Shown: positions 22,466 to 36,600, counted from the stretch's first letter. The stretch is 64,000 nucleotides of DNA from Sthenelais limicola (GCA_942159475.1 OW804096.1:128702941-128766940); one strand, 5' to 3'. Numbers and translations are program-made. Notes: generated from the letters alone by a model not told the origin.

Positions 22466-25400
22466 TAGATCCCCCTGAAAGGTTGTAGGAAATGACGTAG
22501 TGTCTCACAGGGGCTTTCCCAGGCTATAAATAGAGTGTAGAGATCCCAATTTAAAAAAGGCTTCAAAATCACATTTTCACCCCGGATACCTTCAGAAACC
22601 ACATATAATGTCCTCCAGACAGGGTCGGCGGACCTGTAGAGACCAACAAAGTAGATGGGGAGACCCCAGATTCCAAGAACATGTGACACAAAGAAACCCT
22701 CTTTTCTACCTCTTTTTGTAGAAATCGCTCTACCCGTATATTATATGGATACAGTTAAAAACCAAAGATATTTGTTACGCTGTACTTATCGGGGATAAGC
22801 CAGACTTTGAAAAGCTCTATAAATTGAGATATATCCACAATGATGGTGATCTAGACCAGAATGACGGAAAATGGGAAGAAATCTTCAGGTTACCTTATAG
22901 ATGTACCAAAGATTTTAGGCTACAAAGCCTACATTACAAGCTTATATGACGCCATATCTATATATAATCGATTCCAATGGGTTGATGTATTGACTGGAAG
23001 AGGTTAGAGACATTATGTCAGACGAACTTACATGTTCGCAGGTTATTCTAGGTATTCCTGGATCTGGTAATTGGATTCCCAGATTCTTTATCATAATTAA
23101 TTGGTGATCAAATATTTATCAGAAAAGTTATTATTAGTCTGGTCTTTCACATGCAGTAATTACAACGGATTAAAAAGGTTCCACAACAGGAGTTACCAAT
23201 GTGAAATAACTGAGCACCTGCGACGTGTCCTTTGAGGAAACGCAATACAAACATAATCATTTCCAAGAGACAGCTTCAACTGTTTTCAGTAAACCACTGT
23301 AAGTAACCGTTAACAGTATCAACAACATCCTGAGACCCACAGTATGGCATGTTCCAGTTGAATCCCTCAAATAAAAGTTACATGAAGGTGGAATAAAGAA
23401 AGTTTAACTATTTTTGTGTGTTCAAATTTACGATTTTGGATATGCTCATTGGCACCTGCCCCTTAGTGTAGGCGAATGACAAACGTTAAATGGAATGGAA
23501 ATAAACATAGAAACGTTATCTAAATCTTTGCACTCCACACATTTGAATGTTTGGAGTGCAAATTCAACGGGCGATGTAAATATTGAAATGCTTGAATATT
23601 TGATATGGGGGTGACATGTAAAATATGAAATTAAAAACCATAATGGCACGCCCGTAAATAGATTGGTCGAAACAACAGCTCTACTAGCGGGACATGACTA
23701 TACGCATTGCTTCGAAGCTTGTATGAATACATTGGAATGTATAGACAGTGTTTTATTTTCCATTTTTATTCCAGCAAGACATTACATATTTAACTACTCC
23801 GCAGCGTTTGCTTAACAATTTATCGTTACGGGAAAAGTGTTCTCTCAACTATATAAGATAACTACTGTCTTAATTTTCATTTTGCTTATGTTTGCAGCCT
23901 TTTTGGCAACTTTTCTTTCCATATTCAGAAAGTTCATGAAATTCTACATGAAATACCTCAAATTGAATTGGTTATACCGTGGGTAGGGGTCAGTCCTATA
24001 AATAATGGTTTTTGGGGTGTTTGGCCTGTATGCATCCTCTTGTTTCCCTATGTAGTATGTATAACCTAATGTGATAAAAGTTCTTAAAAATGTATAGTGG
24101 ATTGACCCATGCACCGTCCTACATGTAGGACGGCTGGTATCTGGTAGGTAGAAGTCTGAAATTGTGTATGTGATGACAGGTCCATGAGTCTACATCAGAG
24201 ATGCAATAGCAGCAAAAATCCCGTTCTGGGTCTAAGTGTGGGTTAATAATTGATGAGCTTGTATATACTTTATTCATTTTCACTTTTTCTCTAACCTATT
24301 AAGTCAGCTTGTACTGAAAAAATGTACTTTACATTATGGCTACGCTGAATAGGCTGAATACAAATATTTAAAACAAAAACTATATTTAACAAATCCGCTT
24401 TACAGGCATCATCAAGTTGCTTTACAGGCCTCACCACAAAAGAGACAAGTTGACTTTACTGCATCACCATCAGAATTGTTGACACATATCATAGAAACCA
24501 ATGTCGGGATGACCATAATAAGACTATTAAGACTATAAGAATATTATCTTTAATGATGCTTCACATACATGTGAACTATATAAATACCTAAACTCAGATG
24601 TAAGCAATGACCACTTTTAATTGCATTCGCCATAATTATGTGATGAGGTAAAAGCGCGTAACGGGGATTTGTGTCCCACCAGTGACCAGTGTTAAACATT
24701 CCACCGGGGAGGATACCCTACTACACCAATATACTCCTCTTCATCGTATTAACAGAGATAGTTTAAACAACTCATTAATTAACCCAACGCACATTTCCTA
24801 AAGGTATTAGCCTAACTCAAAATCAAGCGATTTGAATATCGAACTATTTTAATATCCACGTCTACAGGTCTGGAGGGACGGAACCCTTGCTTCATTCCAC
24901 TGCTGCTACCTGTGTATGTATGTCTCATTTACCCGTGCACTGTTCGGAGATTTATCACCTATAAATGCATGTCCATTGCTTCTTATCTCTCTTAGGGTCT
25001 CATTAAGTTCGTATTAACCTCTCTCGAAGCTATTTATGTTTCAGGTAAATATGCCCTGGTTTATATTTTAACATGTATTTTATTGTACTCGTCTCGTTCT
25101 ATGAACTTTTTCTGCTATTGTATTCCTATGTACCGTATACATATATGTTACAGTGTTCAATACCCGTAATTATTCGGTCGGCAGAAAGTTATTTTCTCCG
25201 CCTAACCAAGCAATTACTTACATATAATATATATAATATATTAGATATATTATATCTAATGTATACATATAACATCCATTTTTTTTTTACATACTATTGC
25301 ATATAGCCCACATCTAATTATACCATTATTCATAATTATAGTATCAGAATTCATTTCAACCACTAGACTGCTTTATTTCTATGTATTTGTATATAGGCAG

Positions 25401-25676
25401 AAGGCCTCGCGCAGTTATTAAAGCTGAACGCGAGCTATACGAAGTTTTGAAGCGCCAACTGCTCTCCCCTCGGCGGCTATAATACTTTTGCTGCGCGAGA
25501 ATGTGGGTCAATCTCAAAACGAGCCTCCGCACAGGGGTGCGACTTTGTCGCACGACTGGGCGTGTTCACCACCCAAATCCTTCTGCTTTAATATTATTCT
25601 ATAGGCCTACATAAACTATGCCTGACGCAACGTAACCACTTTGGACGTGCGTCCATGATATTAGGAAATTATGATT
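22466..25676. other. Intergenic, no gene recognised
   Basis: A TATA-box-like ctataaatag lies at 22523-22532 without a gene attached. A 20-bp perfect palindrome is at 24114-24133. AT-rich palindromic sequence is at about 25218-25262. No spliced gene could be assembled. Confidence 0.4.
24114..24133. repeat. 20-bp perfect palindrome
   Basis: CCGTCCTACATGTAGGACGG has no mismatch and no loop. Too GC-rich to be a by-product of the local AT composition. Confidence 0.85.
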
Positions 25677-26331
25677 GATGGTCAAGTTGCTATGGCAACT
25701 CTTTCTGAAAAATTTGAAATTGAATTTGAAATTGCAAAAAAATAAGGACCTTAAATCTCTCCCATTTCATGAAAAATTGATGAAAACTAATTTCATCTAT
25801 GCAAGTTGTGGAAAACAAATTTCCGCATATATGATGATATATGATATGTGTGATTCCCATATTGTCACAAGAAATAAAAAATGGTAAATGGTAAAAAATG
25901 ACCAATTTCGGCATGGTTTTGGGAGACATCGGGATGAGCAAACATTTTTGTCTGTAATTAGAATGATAGGCCACCCAGATTATTTTATAAGGCTGATGTC
26001 CAAGTTCCATTCATTAATGACATGATGAATTATAGATATTAAATTAGGAAGAAATGAAAACAAATTAAACTAATGTAAACTGAATTGGAATACTAGTTAA
26101 ATGGTGAATATAGGCCAAAATATGGCCAGTGTGATGACATTACCAAATAATGGAACGTAGGCATGCTTAATTAGTTGCTATGGTTACATCAGCTATTTCA
26201 AATAAAAATAACTACGGTAATTAAATTTCAAGTTTGGCTCTAGAATCATAAGTATACCAAATTATAAGTTACACAGTCTGGATTAAAGGGTAGAATTTTA
26301 TATTTCTATAAGTGTCCATGCCATATGGCCC
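25677..26331 (+). repeat. Dispersed repeat, copy 1 of a ~650-bp family
   Basis: It begins gtcaagttgctatggcaac and includes aaaaaataaggacctt, tctcccatttcatgaaaaa, aacaaatttccgcat, gggagacat and attttatatttct. The same blocks occur in the same order at 27467-28157. No ORF or terminal inverted repeat was seen. Confidence 0.8.
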
Positions 26332-27466
26332 TTATTTAGTGCAATTACCTTACATCGCTTAGTAAATCATTATCCAGGCAATCGTTGTGCCTCGCCCAGT
26401 TGATTAATCCATGCCAAAAGTCACAGGATTTTTGGTAATCGATCATAAAATGAAAAATGTCATCGACTACCACACAGTAGGAGCAGTCACTTTTGTGCTT
26501 AATACCGTTTTGCTCTAGATTAACATTGCATGCCGTTAGGCCTATAATTTAAGCGGCTCAGCAAATTATATTGGAAAGATTGTAGATGTAGGCCTACATC
26601 TCTCGTGTATAGGTAGGGATTCATATACCACACTTCCATATCAATACTACTAATGTCCAGATCTTTGTCATAGAACACTTTTTTCCACATATTATCCCCC
26701 CCCCCCCCAATTTGGACGTGGACTTTCTAATCGATTTGTATAATACACTCGTAGGGCTGAGATAGGCCTAATATTGATCATCCTACAGCTTATGCACTTG
26801 TCAATTGAAACCTCCACCCCCACCTCCGGGGAAGTGGGGGAATGGTAGGGGAATGTCTGAGTAAATATATGTCCCCACACAGGCGGGGATTTCCCTTAAT
26901 TTACCGCAGTATGAACTGCATGGAGGTGGGGGAATGTCCGTCAACACCAACTCCAGTATAATTTAAAGTGCCATTTCAAGATGGTGTATTACATAAATCC
27001 ATGCATTTCTAAGGTTATCCTATAGAGTAAATTTAGCTACTTTACTAGTAATTGTCTACTCAAAAATATTCCAGACCTGTTTTTCAAAAATAAGGATATC
27101 AAACTTAAAATACAAAAATACTTACTAGATGCCCTACTTTTAACTATCATTGATATCAGCTTGATCTCATCTTTTCAAATATGGTCATTATCTCAAAATT
27201 CTTTTTTTTGTGACTTGTGACTCATTTCCCTGAAACACATCACAAATGTGTGATACATTGTGGGAGAAAGGAGTGGGAGACAGATGGGTCTCCACTCAGG
27301 ATTCTCCTCAGAAATATATGAGAGTGTAGAGGGTCCAAACTACCATCTAGGGGCCTGAAGAGGACATGACCCCTAAAGTAAATTAATATTGAAGTATACA
27401 TATTATCAGAGCTTACAATGTGGGGAACAGTTTGGCACAACTGTCACTTCTTAGAAATTATGTTTC
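26332..27466. other. Spacer between the two repeat copies
   Basis: Holds a C run at about 26697-26708 and a short tract rich in gtggggg/ccccac words (26810-26935). No gene was recognised. Confidence 0.4.
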
Positions 27467-28157
27467 ATTGTCAAGTTGCCATGGCAATAACCATTTCTGA
27501 AAAATTTTGAAATTGTAAAAAAATAAGGACCTTGCAGCAATCAAATCTCTCCCATTTCATGAAAAAATTATGAAAACTAATTTTATCTCAGCAAGTTGTG
27601 GTAAACAAATTTCCGCATCTGTTGATATATCACATGTGTGATTCCAATATTGTCACAAGGAATAAAAAGAGTATGAGTCGAGAGTCGAAATGGTAAAAAG
27701 TGACCAATTTTGCATGGTTGGGAGACATTGGGGATGAGCAAACATCTTGTGTGTAGCCTAATCAGTATGATAGACCACCCAAACTATTTTCTAAGGCTGA
27801 TGTTCAAATTTAATTGATGACATGACGTATTGCAAATATTGAATTCTCAAATAATTGGCTCTAGGGAGAAATGAAAGCAAATTAAACTAATGTAAATTTT
27901 GAATACTAGTTAAATGGGTAATAGGCCTATAGCCCCAAAAATGGTCAGTGATGGCATTAACAAATAATGATGAATAGTTATGCTTGGTTGGTTGCCATGG
28001 TTACAACAGGGATTTCAATTTTCTGGAAAACAAATTAAATTTAAAGTTTGGCTCTAAGATTATAATATAAATATACCAAATTATAACTAACACATTCCGG
28101 ATAAACTGGTACGGTAGAATTTTATATTTCTAGAAGTGTACACCTCATGGGCATGCA
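27467..28157 (+). repeat. Dispersed repeat, copy 2
   Basis: Direct-orientation partner of 25677-26331 with small indels. A shorter, more decayed relative lies at about 43785-43910 (tctttcc-like ccctcccattt, ttgtgggaaacacattt), so the family is not a one-off segmental duplication. Confidence 0.8.
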
Positions 28158-28578
28158 CCTCCCTTGACAAAATTATTGGGGAGAAACCAATACAATGGTA
28201 ACCTCGCATGAGGCAAGGGTGAACTGCGTTGAAAGTTTAGGTTTTTACATGCCCCTGGGAAAAAGCCTTTTGCACATCTTTTAGTGGTGAATCTGTCAAT
28301 TAATTATGTGCCCCCCCCCCCCCCCCCCCCTGGACCTAGTGATTAGTTTTGAGCAGTCCCTATGAAATTGTTGGGCTAATGTAGGTCTAGGCACATGAAC
28401 AAATATCACATTTTCGTATCGCGTATGGGGTGTGTCAGGTGGACTGTATTCACCATAGACCGTATAAATAAAACGTATAAAATGTATTCACCGAGTTTGG
28501 TCGAAAACAACGAAAACCAGTTTTGGTTTGGTTTTAGTTATCCGATCAAATACGCCCACAGTACATCCGCGAGCTCAA
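28158..28578. other. GLMP upstream region
   Basis: Contains an uninterrupted C run at about 28311-28331, where read or assembly errors are likely. No coding exon was recognised before the GLMP start. Confidence 0.4.
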
Positions 28579-28588
28579 GTCATGTGAC
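28579..28588 (+). promoter_or_regulatory. CLEAR/MiT-type E-box in the GLMP proximal promoter
   Basis: GTCATGTGAC lies 36 bp before the GLMP start codon. It differs by one base from the CLEAR core GTCACGTGAC bound by TFEB/TFE3/MITF and contains the MITF M-box TCATGTG. A second E-box, CATATG, follows at 28603-28608. For a lysosomal gene this is an expected type of site; binding is inferred from sequence only. Confidence 0.5.
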
Positions 28589-28624
28589 CCAAATAGAATG
28601 GTCATATGATGGTTAGTGGACAAA

Positions 28625-31600
28625 ATGGCGGCCTACGATAGCAAGGAGGTGTTTCGTGTTCTCGTAGCGTTTTCTCTTTGTTTTGCTATTGTGCATGGTG
28701 CCACCGACACTAAACTCACCAGAAAGGTAAGGCAACTCAGCTTTGGCACATAGAGCAATCGGAAGTAACTCAGAGGTAACATAACGTACGGTAGGAGGCT
28801 AGGGAACTAGGTTTTAGTCAGCAACCCCGAGATCTTCCCATTTCATTCTCATAGCCTCCTATGTAAATGTGCCTTGCGGTGCGGGAGGGCGCGGGGTGAT
28901 AGGCCTACCTGTCTACCCATTTTCCATTTTATGGTGAAAACTTCTGCAACTTTTTGGCTGCAAGTCGATACCCGGGTTTGTCTACGGCTAGCGGGCTGAC
29001 TCTAACAATACACTTCGCATACAGAGGCAGAATTAGGCTGACTAAGCCTGTACGTCTAACTCGAAGCGAGCCTCAAGAACAGTGTTACTGAACTGAACTA
29101 GTGTTAAGAAGTTCTAAAATTTAAATCTAATAGTAATACCGGTACGGTAGTGTACTTAAATATAATACTAGAGTCTAAAGTAGACCATAGAACTATAACT
29201 CATTATTATAGTTCTATGAGTAGACTGAAGCGTGTGCAATATTCAGGACCAAGTAAATTCTTTTCTCTGGCTAAACAAAGGAAACTTTTCCTTTCCCAAA
29301 CGCCATGTAGGCTATCCTAGGCCTACGTACGGTTCCGGTTCCACGGTGTATAGTAAAAGTGCTAATCTGTTAAAATGTATATCAAGACATTCAACTTCAA
29401 GTTTGTTAAAACAAAAGAATTAACATATATATCCATAGGGCCTATCCCTCCCCCTGCCAGCCTGTTATTACTTCCGTGAGATAATAATTGTTGCTTTAAA
29501 GTGCACAGCACAGCCACAGATATTAAAGAAACAGTCATTCAAATTAAAATTTAAAAAACCCTTATTGCTGCTGGAATTACAATGGGTCGGTCAAATCTGT
29601 CACAAATAGACAGTTCTTCCAATGACTGCCGACTTCGGATCTTTGAAATGATGAGTCACAGAAAATATTTAAAACTTAAAGCTAACATGCGTAGTAAATT
29701 GGGGTGAAATGGGTAAATGCATTGATGATTATAATGAGGTAATTTAGCCGAGATCGACTGCCATATTTGACACAGGATATAAATATTTATAGATTAACTT
29801 TAATGATTAAGTATACACACATCAGGGTTTTAATATAAGGTACCGTATAGGCCAATGCAATGAAGGAACTGCTTGGATCATGTCATATGATGTGAATCTG
29901 AGTACCGTATATTTTGAAACGCTCATCACCTTTAGGCTTTATCATTGCCATTGGTACCGATCTTATGTGTCACTGAAAAAATCCACACAAAAATAGGGAA
30001 TCGGGTATAATAAAGAAGGGGAATCCTGAGACCCCACCCCCATTGTTCCCATGGCAAGGCTATCATATTCCAAGTAAACCCCATTGTGTTTCATGAAAAA
30101 TGGTCCAAGTTCTCTCTGTTGAATGTATTAGTTCCTAAAGATGCTTATCACCTCTTATGTAAGGTATACGGTACACTATCCTTTATTTACCTATGTACAT
30201 ATTTAACTAATTTCAGGTTAGCTCAGAGTTTATTTGTAATGACACTCGGGTCGTTACCTCTTCTGCTGTCGGGAAAAGCGACGCCTTGCACTATGTGTAT
30301 AGTACCTTTGGAGTGCCGACTGTTCTTGTGGCCAGGACAAATACTACTGGCCAGATTAAAATAGATTGTGACAAATTCTTCAATGAGTCTGAAATGGCCC
30401 AAAGTATAACTTTCACCGAACAACACTATGCCTACGCAGTAATGTTCAATAAGGTAAGTTTATTTGTATTTTATTGAGTGAAAAAAGACCTTTTTTTTAC
30501 AAAGAAAAAATCTTTCTGTCTTTTGCTCTCCTATGTAAAGACACCATAATCTAATCATTTCTTTTGTCCCTTTCAGCTTTACGAGTATGACGACACGGAG
30601 GATGTTGCAGATTTGGAGAAACTACCCACAAATACATCCTGGCATGTCCACGAACTAGACCAAATCGAATGGTTAGATTTTCAAAAGAGCGATGTTGAAA
30701 ATAATACCATCAAGTTCACTTTGAATAAAGATTCGAACGACTTGCACTTTTATGACAATGGGTCTTTGTCCATTGAGGTAAATTTAACCTACTTAGTACT
30801 AATACCAACATAATTCTATTTCTATTCCAGTCATTATGAAAAATATATGCTGTAGAATCCCTTTGTACATTGTTTTCTTTGATAGCTGATGATTGTCAAA
30901 TATGAAGTGTTTAACTTGGTTAAAGTGACACTTGCCGCTGAGCTCCTGATTTTTTTGACATATGCTTGAATTTCAACAATGTTCTGGATCATTATGCCAT
31001 TAACCAATACCTGAGAGCATTAATGTATGAAATACAAGTATTTGGAATATATAAAAGTTTAAAACTTCAAATTTCGTGGGGTGCCTCCATCACACTATAG
31101 TCTCTCAGACATGGCAGTTGGAAGAGGTCTCGCCGCCTGTATGCCTCTTATCTTAATGAGTTAAGTGATACCAGCTGGATGGGACAGGGTATATGATGTC
31201 ACTATGTACCTTCTGTCTCGCTCCTAGTTCACATCCGTTTACCATACACTGGGGCAGCACCTTATGGTCTAGTTACTGCTCTCTCAGATTTGAATTCCCC
31301 AATGGAACCTCTGTCACATTCTTTGTTAACAAATATCAATTAATCTAAGGAATATATAGAGTTGGTATTCCACACAAATGTTCTTACTTGTGCAGGTAAT
31401 CGAAAACTACAAACATATTTCTAAATGACATAATCAAACAGTGTCCTTAGCCACTTTAAGATATAAACCACATTTTGTCTTTTGTACAGGTGCGATTGAA
31501 AGGGATGTATCATCGGGACGAGTTATTGCCTCACCTCGAGTATAATGCCAATATGACAATGGTGGATTTGGTTCTTAACAATATCAACACTTCCTTCTCC

Positions 31601-33663
31601 AATGCAAGATTTGCTATAGAAATGACAATGGTTTCATTGGATGGTGTCCCAAATAAGATGAATATTATGACCGCCACTTATATCGATGATGAGCATTCTC
31701 CGGGTGTTTTTCAGGTACTATATATACTCTGCAACAAAATTGTTATTTCTAGTCATAACTATTTATGTACGCCTAAGGAAAAGCCCCTGGGCGTTAGAGT
31801 TCTATGTATGGGACACTGATGATTTTATATATTTATTTGAATTTACTATTATCGACTAAGTCGAGCCTTCACCCTCCTATTCTCCAATTGTAGATGATAG
31901 ACTGGACATCTCGCGGTTCGAACCAGACATGGTCTGGGTTCTTCCAATTCAAACCCGTTTGCTACACAAGTTCTGAGAGGTAAGATCACCAAGACATGTT
32001 TTTTGCCTCTGAATTTATGTGTTAATTTCTTGAAATGTTCCTGGAAATCCCCATGTAGAGAGTAAAAGTCGTCTCTAAATTGAAAATATTGGAGACGAAT
32101 AATTCATGGAGAACTTACATTTGATCAAATGAATTAAAAATCACAGATTTAGTTCTGTCTTTAACATACAGCCAGCTCGAGTATACTAGCTTTAGCATTG
32201 TTTCTTCGGTTCTTCCTATTGGTTTTGAGAATATTTTTTTCATTTTAGATATTTCCTTTCCTATTTCTTCTCAATCGTAATGTTTGTCTTCCATGTAACC
32301 TCCTTGTTCATCAAAATTTAAATGCTCGATAAAATAATCAATGGCATCAGTGTTGATGTCAGTCGGCAAACTATGTTATCATCCTTGGGGCCCCAAAAGT
32401 GACGGGTGGGGGCCTGTGTCCATGCTATCGGAATTATGTTAACATTTTTAATAATTTAAAAAAAAAATATTGTCTGAATTCAAATACTTTGGAAAAACTG
32501 GAAAATTGATAAAGTTATACCTCTCGAAATACTCAGTTAAGTAAATATAAGACACATTAAAAACGATTGTGCGATCCCTTCACTTTGTCTCAAACAAGTC
32601 ATGAACAATCATGAAAATTAGTCATTAAATACACCTGAATCTGGCTGTAATATTAGCTTGCCCAGGCGGGCAAGCTGATGGCCAAAGCAACTTGCCCGCC
32701 GCGATTTTTACTTGCCAACTGGCCCGGGCAAGCTGTTACTTCGAACACTGTAATATTCACGGCTTCCTTAAATTTTATCGTTGCCGTTGCCATTTTGAAA
32801 TCCCTATTCATCTGGTTGATGATATATGCTTTCATTTTATCTAGGTCCCTTGGGGATGCCACCAAAGCAGTTTTTTACGACATCCACACCCCAAACAACA
32901 CAATGGAACATAAAGCAAGTGTAGCTTATGCCTACTTCGGTAATGGGATGTTCCAAAACAATTTCTCTATGACCATGACAAACGTGTCATTTGGATTGAG
33001 CAAAGATAAATTCTACACCAAGACTAATTATACTGTTTGGTAAGTGATTTTAATCTGTTGATCCCATATTTTTTAGTTACAAAATAAATTGACCATTTGA
33101 TGGATGTTCACCTTATGATAGTTGTGTATAAAGTTAATTCTGCCTCATTTGAGTTGATTCAATGGCGGAATGACCCTGACAGTATGGTGCTAGCATTTGA
33201 CAATTTAGATCTGAAGAATTTTTTCTGAGCCAAGATGTTCTCCTATTATATTACTTATTATTACTGAAAGATAACGAACATCAATGTAACACTTTGTACT
33301 CGTTCATGACGAAAGTCATTTTTCCGAAATACCTAACACAATCAAAAGTATATAATGATATATTATCGTGGAATTATAATTTCATTCGCTAAATGTATAT
33401 AAACCCATAAGCCTATTGTTCATTGAATGGTTAATCAAGTTATAATCATTTGTAAATCTTTCATAAATTGTAGGACTGCTTCAATAGGATTCGGTACGCC
33501 TCCTGCAGATGAAGTCTCTATCGTCATTATTATAGTGTTATCTGTTGGACTTGGCTTACCGATAGTTCTTATATTATTTGGCAGTATAGGGATATGTATT
33601 AAGAAAAAGAAAGGCTCCAATGCCTATGCTGAAATCAGTCCTTCCGACAGTCAAATTAATTAA
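28625..33663 (+). CDS. GLMP: Glycosylated lysosomal membrane protein, complete seven-exon gene
   Basis: Heavily glycosylated lysosomal type I membrane protein. In vertebrates it partners MFSD1 and protects it from lysosomal proteolysis. Exons: 28625-28726, 30217-30453, 30577-30777, 31490-31714, 31894-31979, 32845-33039 and 33474-33663, all with GT-AG introns and matching phases. They give 411 residues; human GLMP has 406. A signal peptide ends near residue 27. About a dozen N-x-S/T sequons are spread through the lumenal part. The conserved SDALHYVYSTFGVPTVL is near residues 56-72. One membrane helix spans about 363-391. The tail KKKK...NAYAEI contains YAEI (400-403), a Yxx-hydrophobic lysosomal sorting signal at the place of the vertebrate tyrosine motif. 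The start is the first ATG of exon 1, in context aaaATGgcg, with the leader directly following. The intron after exon 5 contains the GGGCAAGT repeat. Confidence 0.95.
32645..32745. repeat. GGGCAAGC/ACTTGCC hairpin repeat in GLMP intron 5
   Basis: AGCTTGCCC, a 4-nt loop, then GGGCAAGCT forms a hairpin at about 32653-32674. Further ACTTGCC and GGGCAAGCT copies run to 32733. Same repeat theme as 2195-2480. Confidence 0.6.
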
Positions 33664-36600
33664 TGCATTTAAACTTTTTGATTTTTTGACTTTTTTTTAA
33701 ATCATTTTCATTTTCATTTTGTATCATAATATAAACCCGAACCATTAAAAATAATGCAGTCACCACGAGGTTCGATGTTGAATATGAATATTGGTTGTAA
33801 GTTTCATTGTATATCGAACGAGCATCAAAGATATTGTGTCGAGTGCAACTTTCCAACAATCATTCTTCTTAGAAGTTTCATTTTATATCTTCCAATTTTT
33901 GCTTTTATTGTAGTGGTAGCATTTGTTTAAAAAGTGCCAGAAATATTTGTATTTGTTACTCCATAACATACTTGTAATTTACCTAAGAGGGTTTGTTTGT
34001 AGATGTATGTGTCTGTGTCCATCTAACGATACCAGGAACAGTCATAGTTTCCAATTTGCCTGATGTTCTTACCAAAGGTTCCACAAAGTATAGGTCATAT
34101 TTTTTTAATATAAATATCTAATCTGTCTGAAGCATTCAAGTTGCACTTTGTAATATTGATTGTTTTTCATGTATAGTGTGTTTGCTTGGGACGGCAGTTT
34201 GGAACTGGCTGGACCCAGATTACTCTCTTTTGTGATAGGCCAGCTTGTATTGATCTGAGAGGACTAAGTGCAAATGCTAGTTATTGGAGCGTCCATTTGT
34301 GATATTTCACTCTGTAAAAACTAATAGCTCGAGATTTAACTTGTTTACTTCACAGCGGGAGCGATCGATTTCCACCGGAAATGTTATAATTAACAGAATG
34401 CCTAGTTTATCAAGGATGTCGATACTCAGATAAAGGTCCTCCCACCTTTTTAGCGGAAATAATATGAGGACTAGGGCCATTTAATTGTAGTGAGTGAGAG
34501 GACATAGATAACTGTGCGAGTCCACTGACACTATTGACTAATTGTATGTATGATAGAAGTGATCTTCAGATGGAACTGAAAGTTGACGGTCGGTTGATTT
34601 AACCAAATTGCACTCACTTGCATTCCTTGCCTCATTCCGTCTGTGTGTGTGCCGTGTGTGTGTGTGTGTGGGGGGGGGGGGTAGTATACGGGGAAGATGT
34701 AAGAAATTATTATAAAGGAAGGTACCGTATATGAAAAGTGAGCGATATCTAGGGGTATTGTCATTTGTACAGCTGTTCTTCACCATTGTCTCGAAAAAGC
34801 GAATGTTTGATTGTATATTATCAGTAGTAGTACCTATCTAGAAGTAAGTTGATCCATCTTTGATACAATAATGATTCTATCATTGATAGTACCACATGTA
34901 GTGAGGTGCAAATATATGCCCCCTGTACATTTCTTCTTTGCAGCTGTTATTGTTTTTGGAGCACTAGTTATATTTTTTTCGATACACACCACCAAAAAAA
35001 GACACCTTCTTTTGCATAGCGAGAGATGTATGATGTACAGTAGGAAAATTGCAAATTAATGTAAATATTACAGTGGATAAATGCTAAACAAGTTTCTTTG
35101 TCTTACTAACGGTGAGGTCTCAATAGTTTTTGATACTGGACAGATTAACTTCATTTTCTTGACGATAAAAAGCGAAGTTGTCTCGCTTTGCACCGCTTTG
35201 CTTCTCTTTAATTTCATAACGATCATTTCATTAAAAAAATTCTTTTTTCGAGAACCTGGATATTGATATCTTGTCGCTATTTTGAATATTATATTTTTGT
35301 ACATGAGATAATAAAATTGGTAAAATGAATACTTATGTTTTAATTGTTGCGTCATTTAATACGTCAATTACCACAGATATAAATAAATTTACTTATAACG
35401 AGGGCCATATCTGTCTGAAACGTTGGAAGGCACTCTAAGGAATAAATTAAAGGAAATAATCCCAGAACTAGTTTTCCTCTGAACAACCTGAACAACCCAA
35501 AAGGTGTGACCGCAGTTTGTAGAACACAAACCATGCATGCATTTTTATATTGTGTTGGTTTAGACAATTCAAAGCTATCTCATAAATGGATGTTTTCTCG
35601 ATGTACCAGCCTATCAGCTGCATGTTACTTTTCCCGTTTCGTCCTGATAGCAAAGTCTTCCACACTTCTGTCCTCGGCAACCAAAACGCCTTTTTCCTGC
35701 AAATTTTATTTGAAAAAAATATGACTGCCATCTCCAACTTTTTAATTATCCTATAGCAAGTTACTGATATGCAGGTGATAAATTGTCTAAGCTCAGGTTA
35801 TAAAGCTGGAAATCGTACCCATTTTGAGTTCACTTATCGTTCGCCTTAGGATATCAAGATTCCGGTAGCTATCCCGTCTAAGCATCCCATCATTCCCGTT
35901 TGCTGAGCTTTCATACACGAAGAAACTTGAAAGGATCAACACTGTGATCATCACAAATGCGCATCTCATTTTCTTGGCTGCAATTTATTTCATAGAATAT
36001 GTTAAATCATGTAATCTGTACTGTATTGTTATAATGGATGTAACATGAAGGAGTAAAGAACTTTTACTTCATAGGGGAAGGAGCGCGCTATGTAAATTGA
36101 AAATTATTGGTATGACACAACGAGGTATAACAGTATGACCCATATTTGATTTTCAGGACACAACTAAAACCTTTCTTTAGGAGTGAGAATGTTTCTGTTA
36201 TGAAATATCTGTACCCCCACCCCTCCCCCCAAAAATCAGGGGGATTTATAGAACGGGAAAAGGTGCTCAAGGATTTTTTTTTAGGAAGAAGCCTTGTCCC
36301 AATTTATATTAAAAATTACTTGCGATAAAGAATGCAACATTCAACATTTTGATGAATATGCTACCACATTTATGTTTCTCTAATCTTTGCTGGAAAGACT
36401 ATAAAGAAATGACATGACTAATATTGATTGATTAAAAACACGCCGCTGTTCTCTATTTCTTCATACCGCTAATAAAAGTTAAAATGAATATTCATGGAAA
36501 ATTATTCAGGGCCACAATTCTATATTTTTGCCTTTTTTGAGAAGCAGTCCTGATGTTTATGACCTGGAAGAATATTAATGAAATATCGATTCGTAAAATT

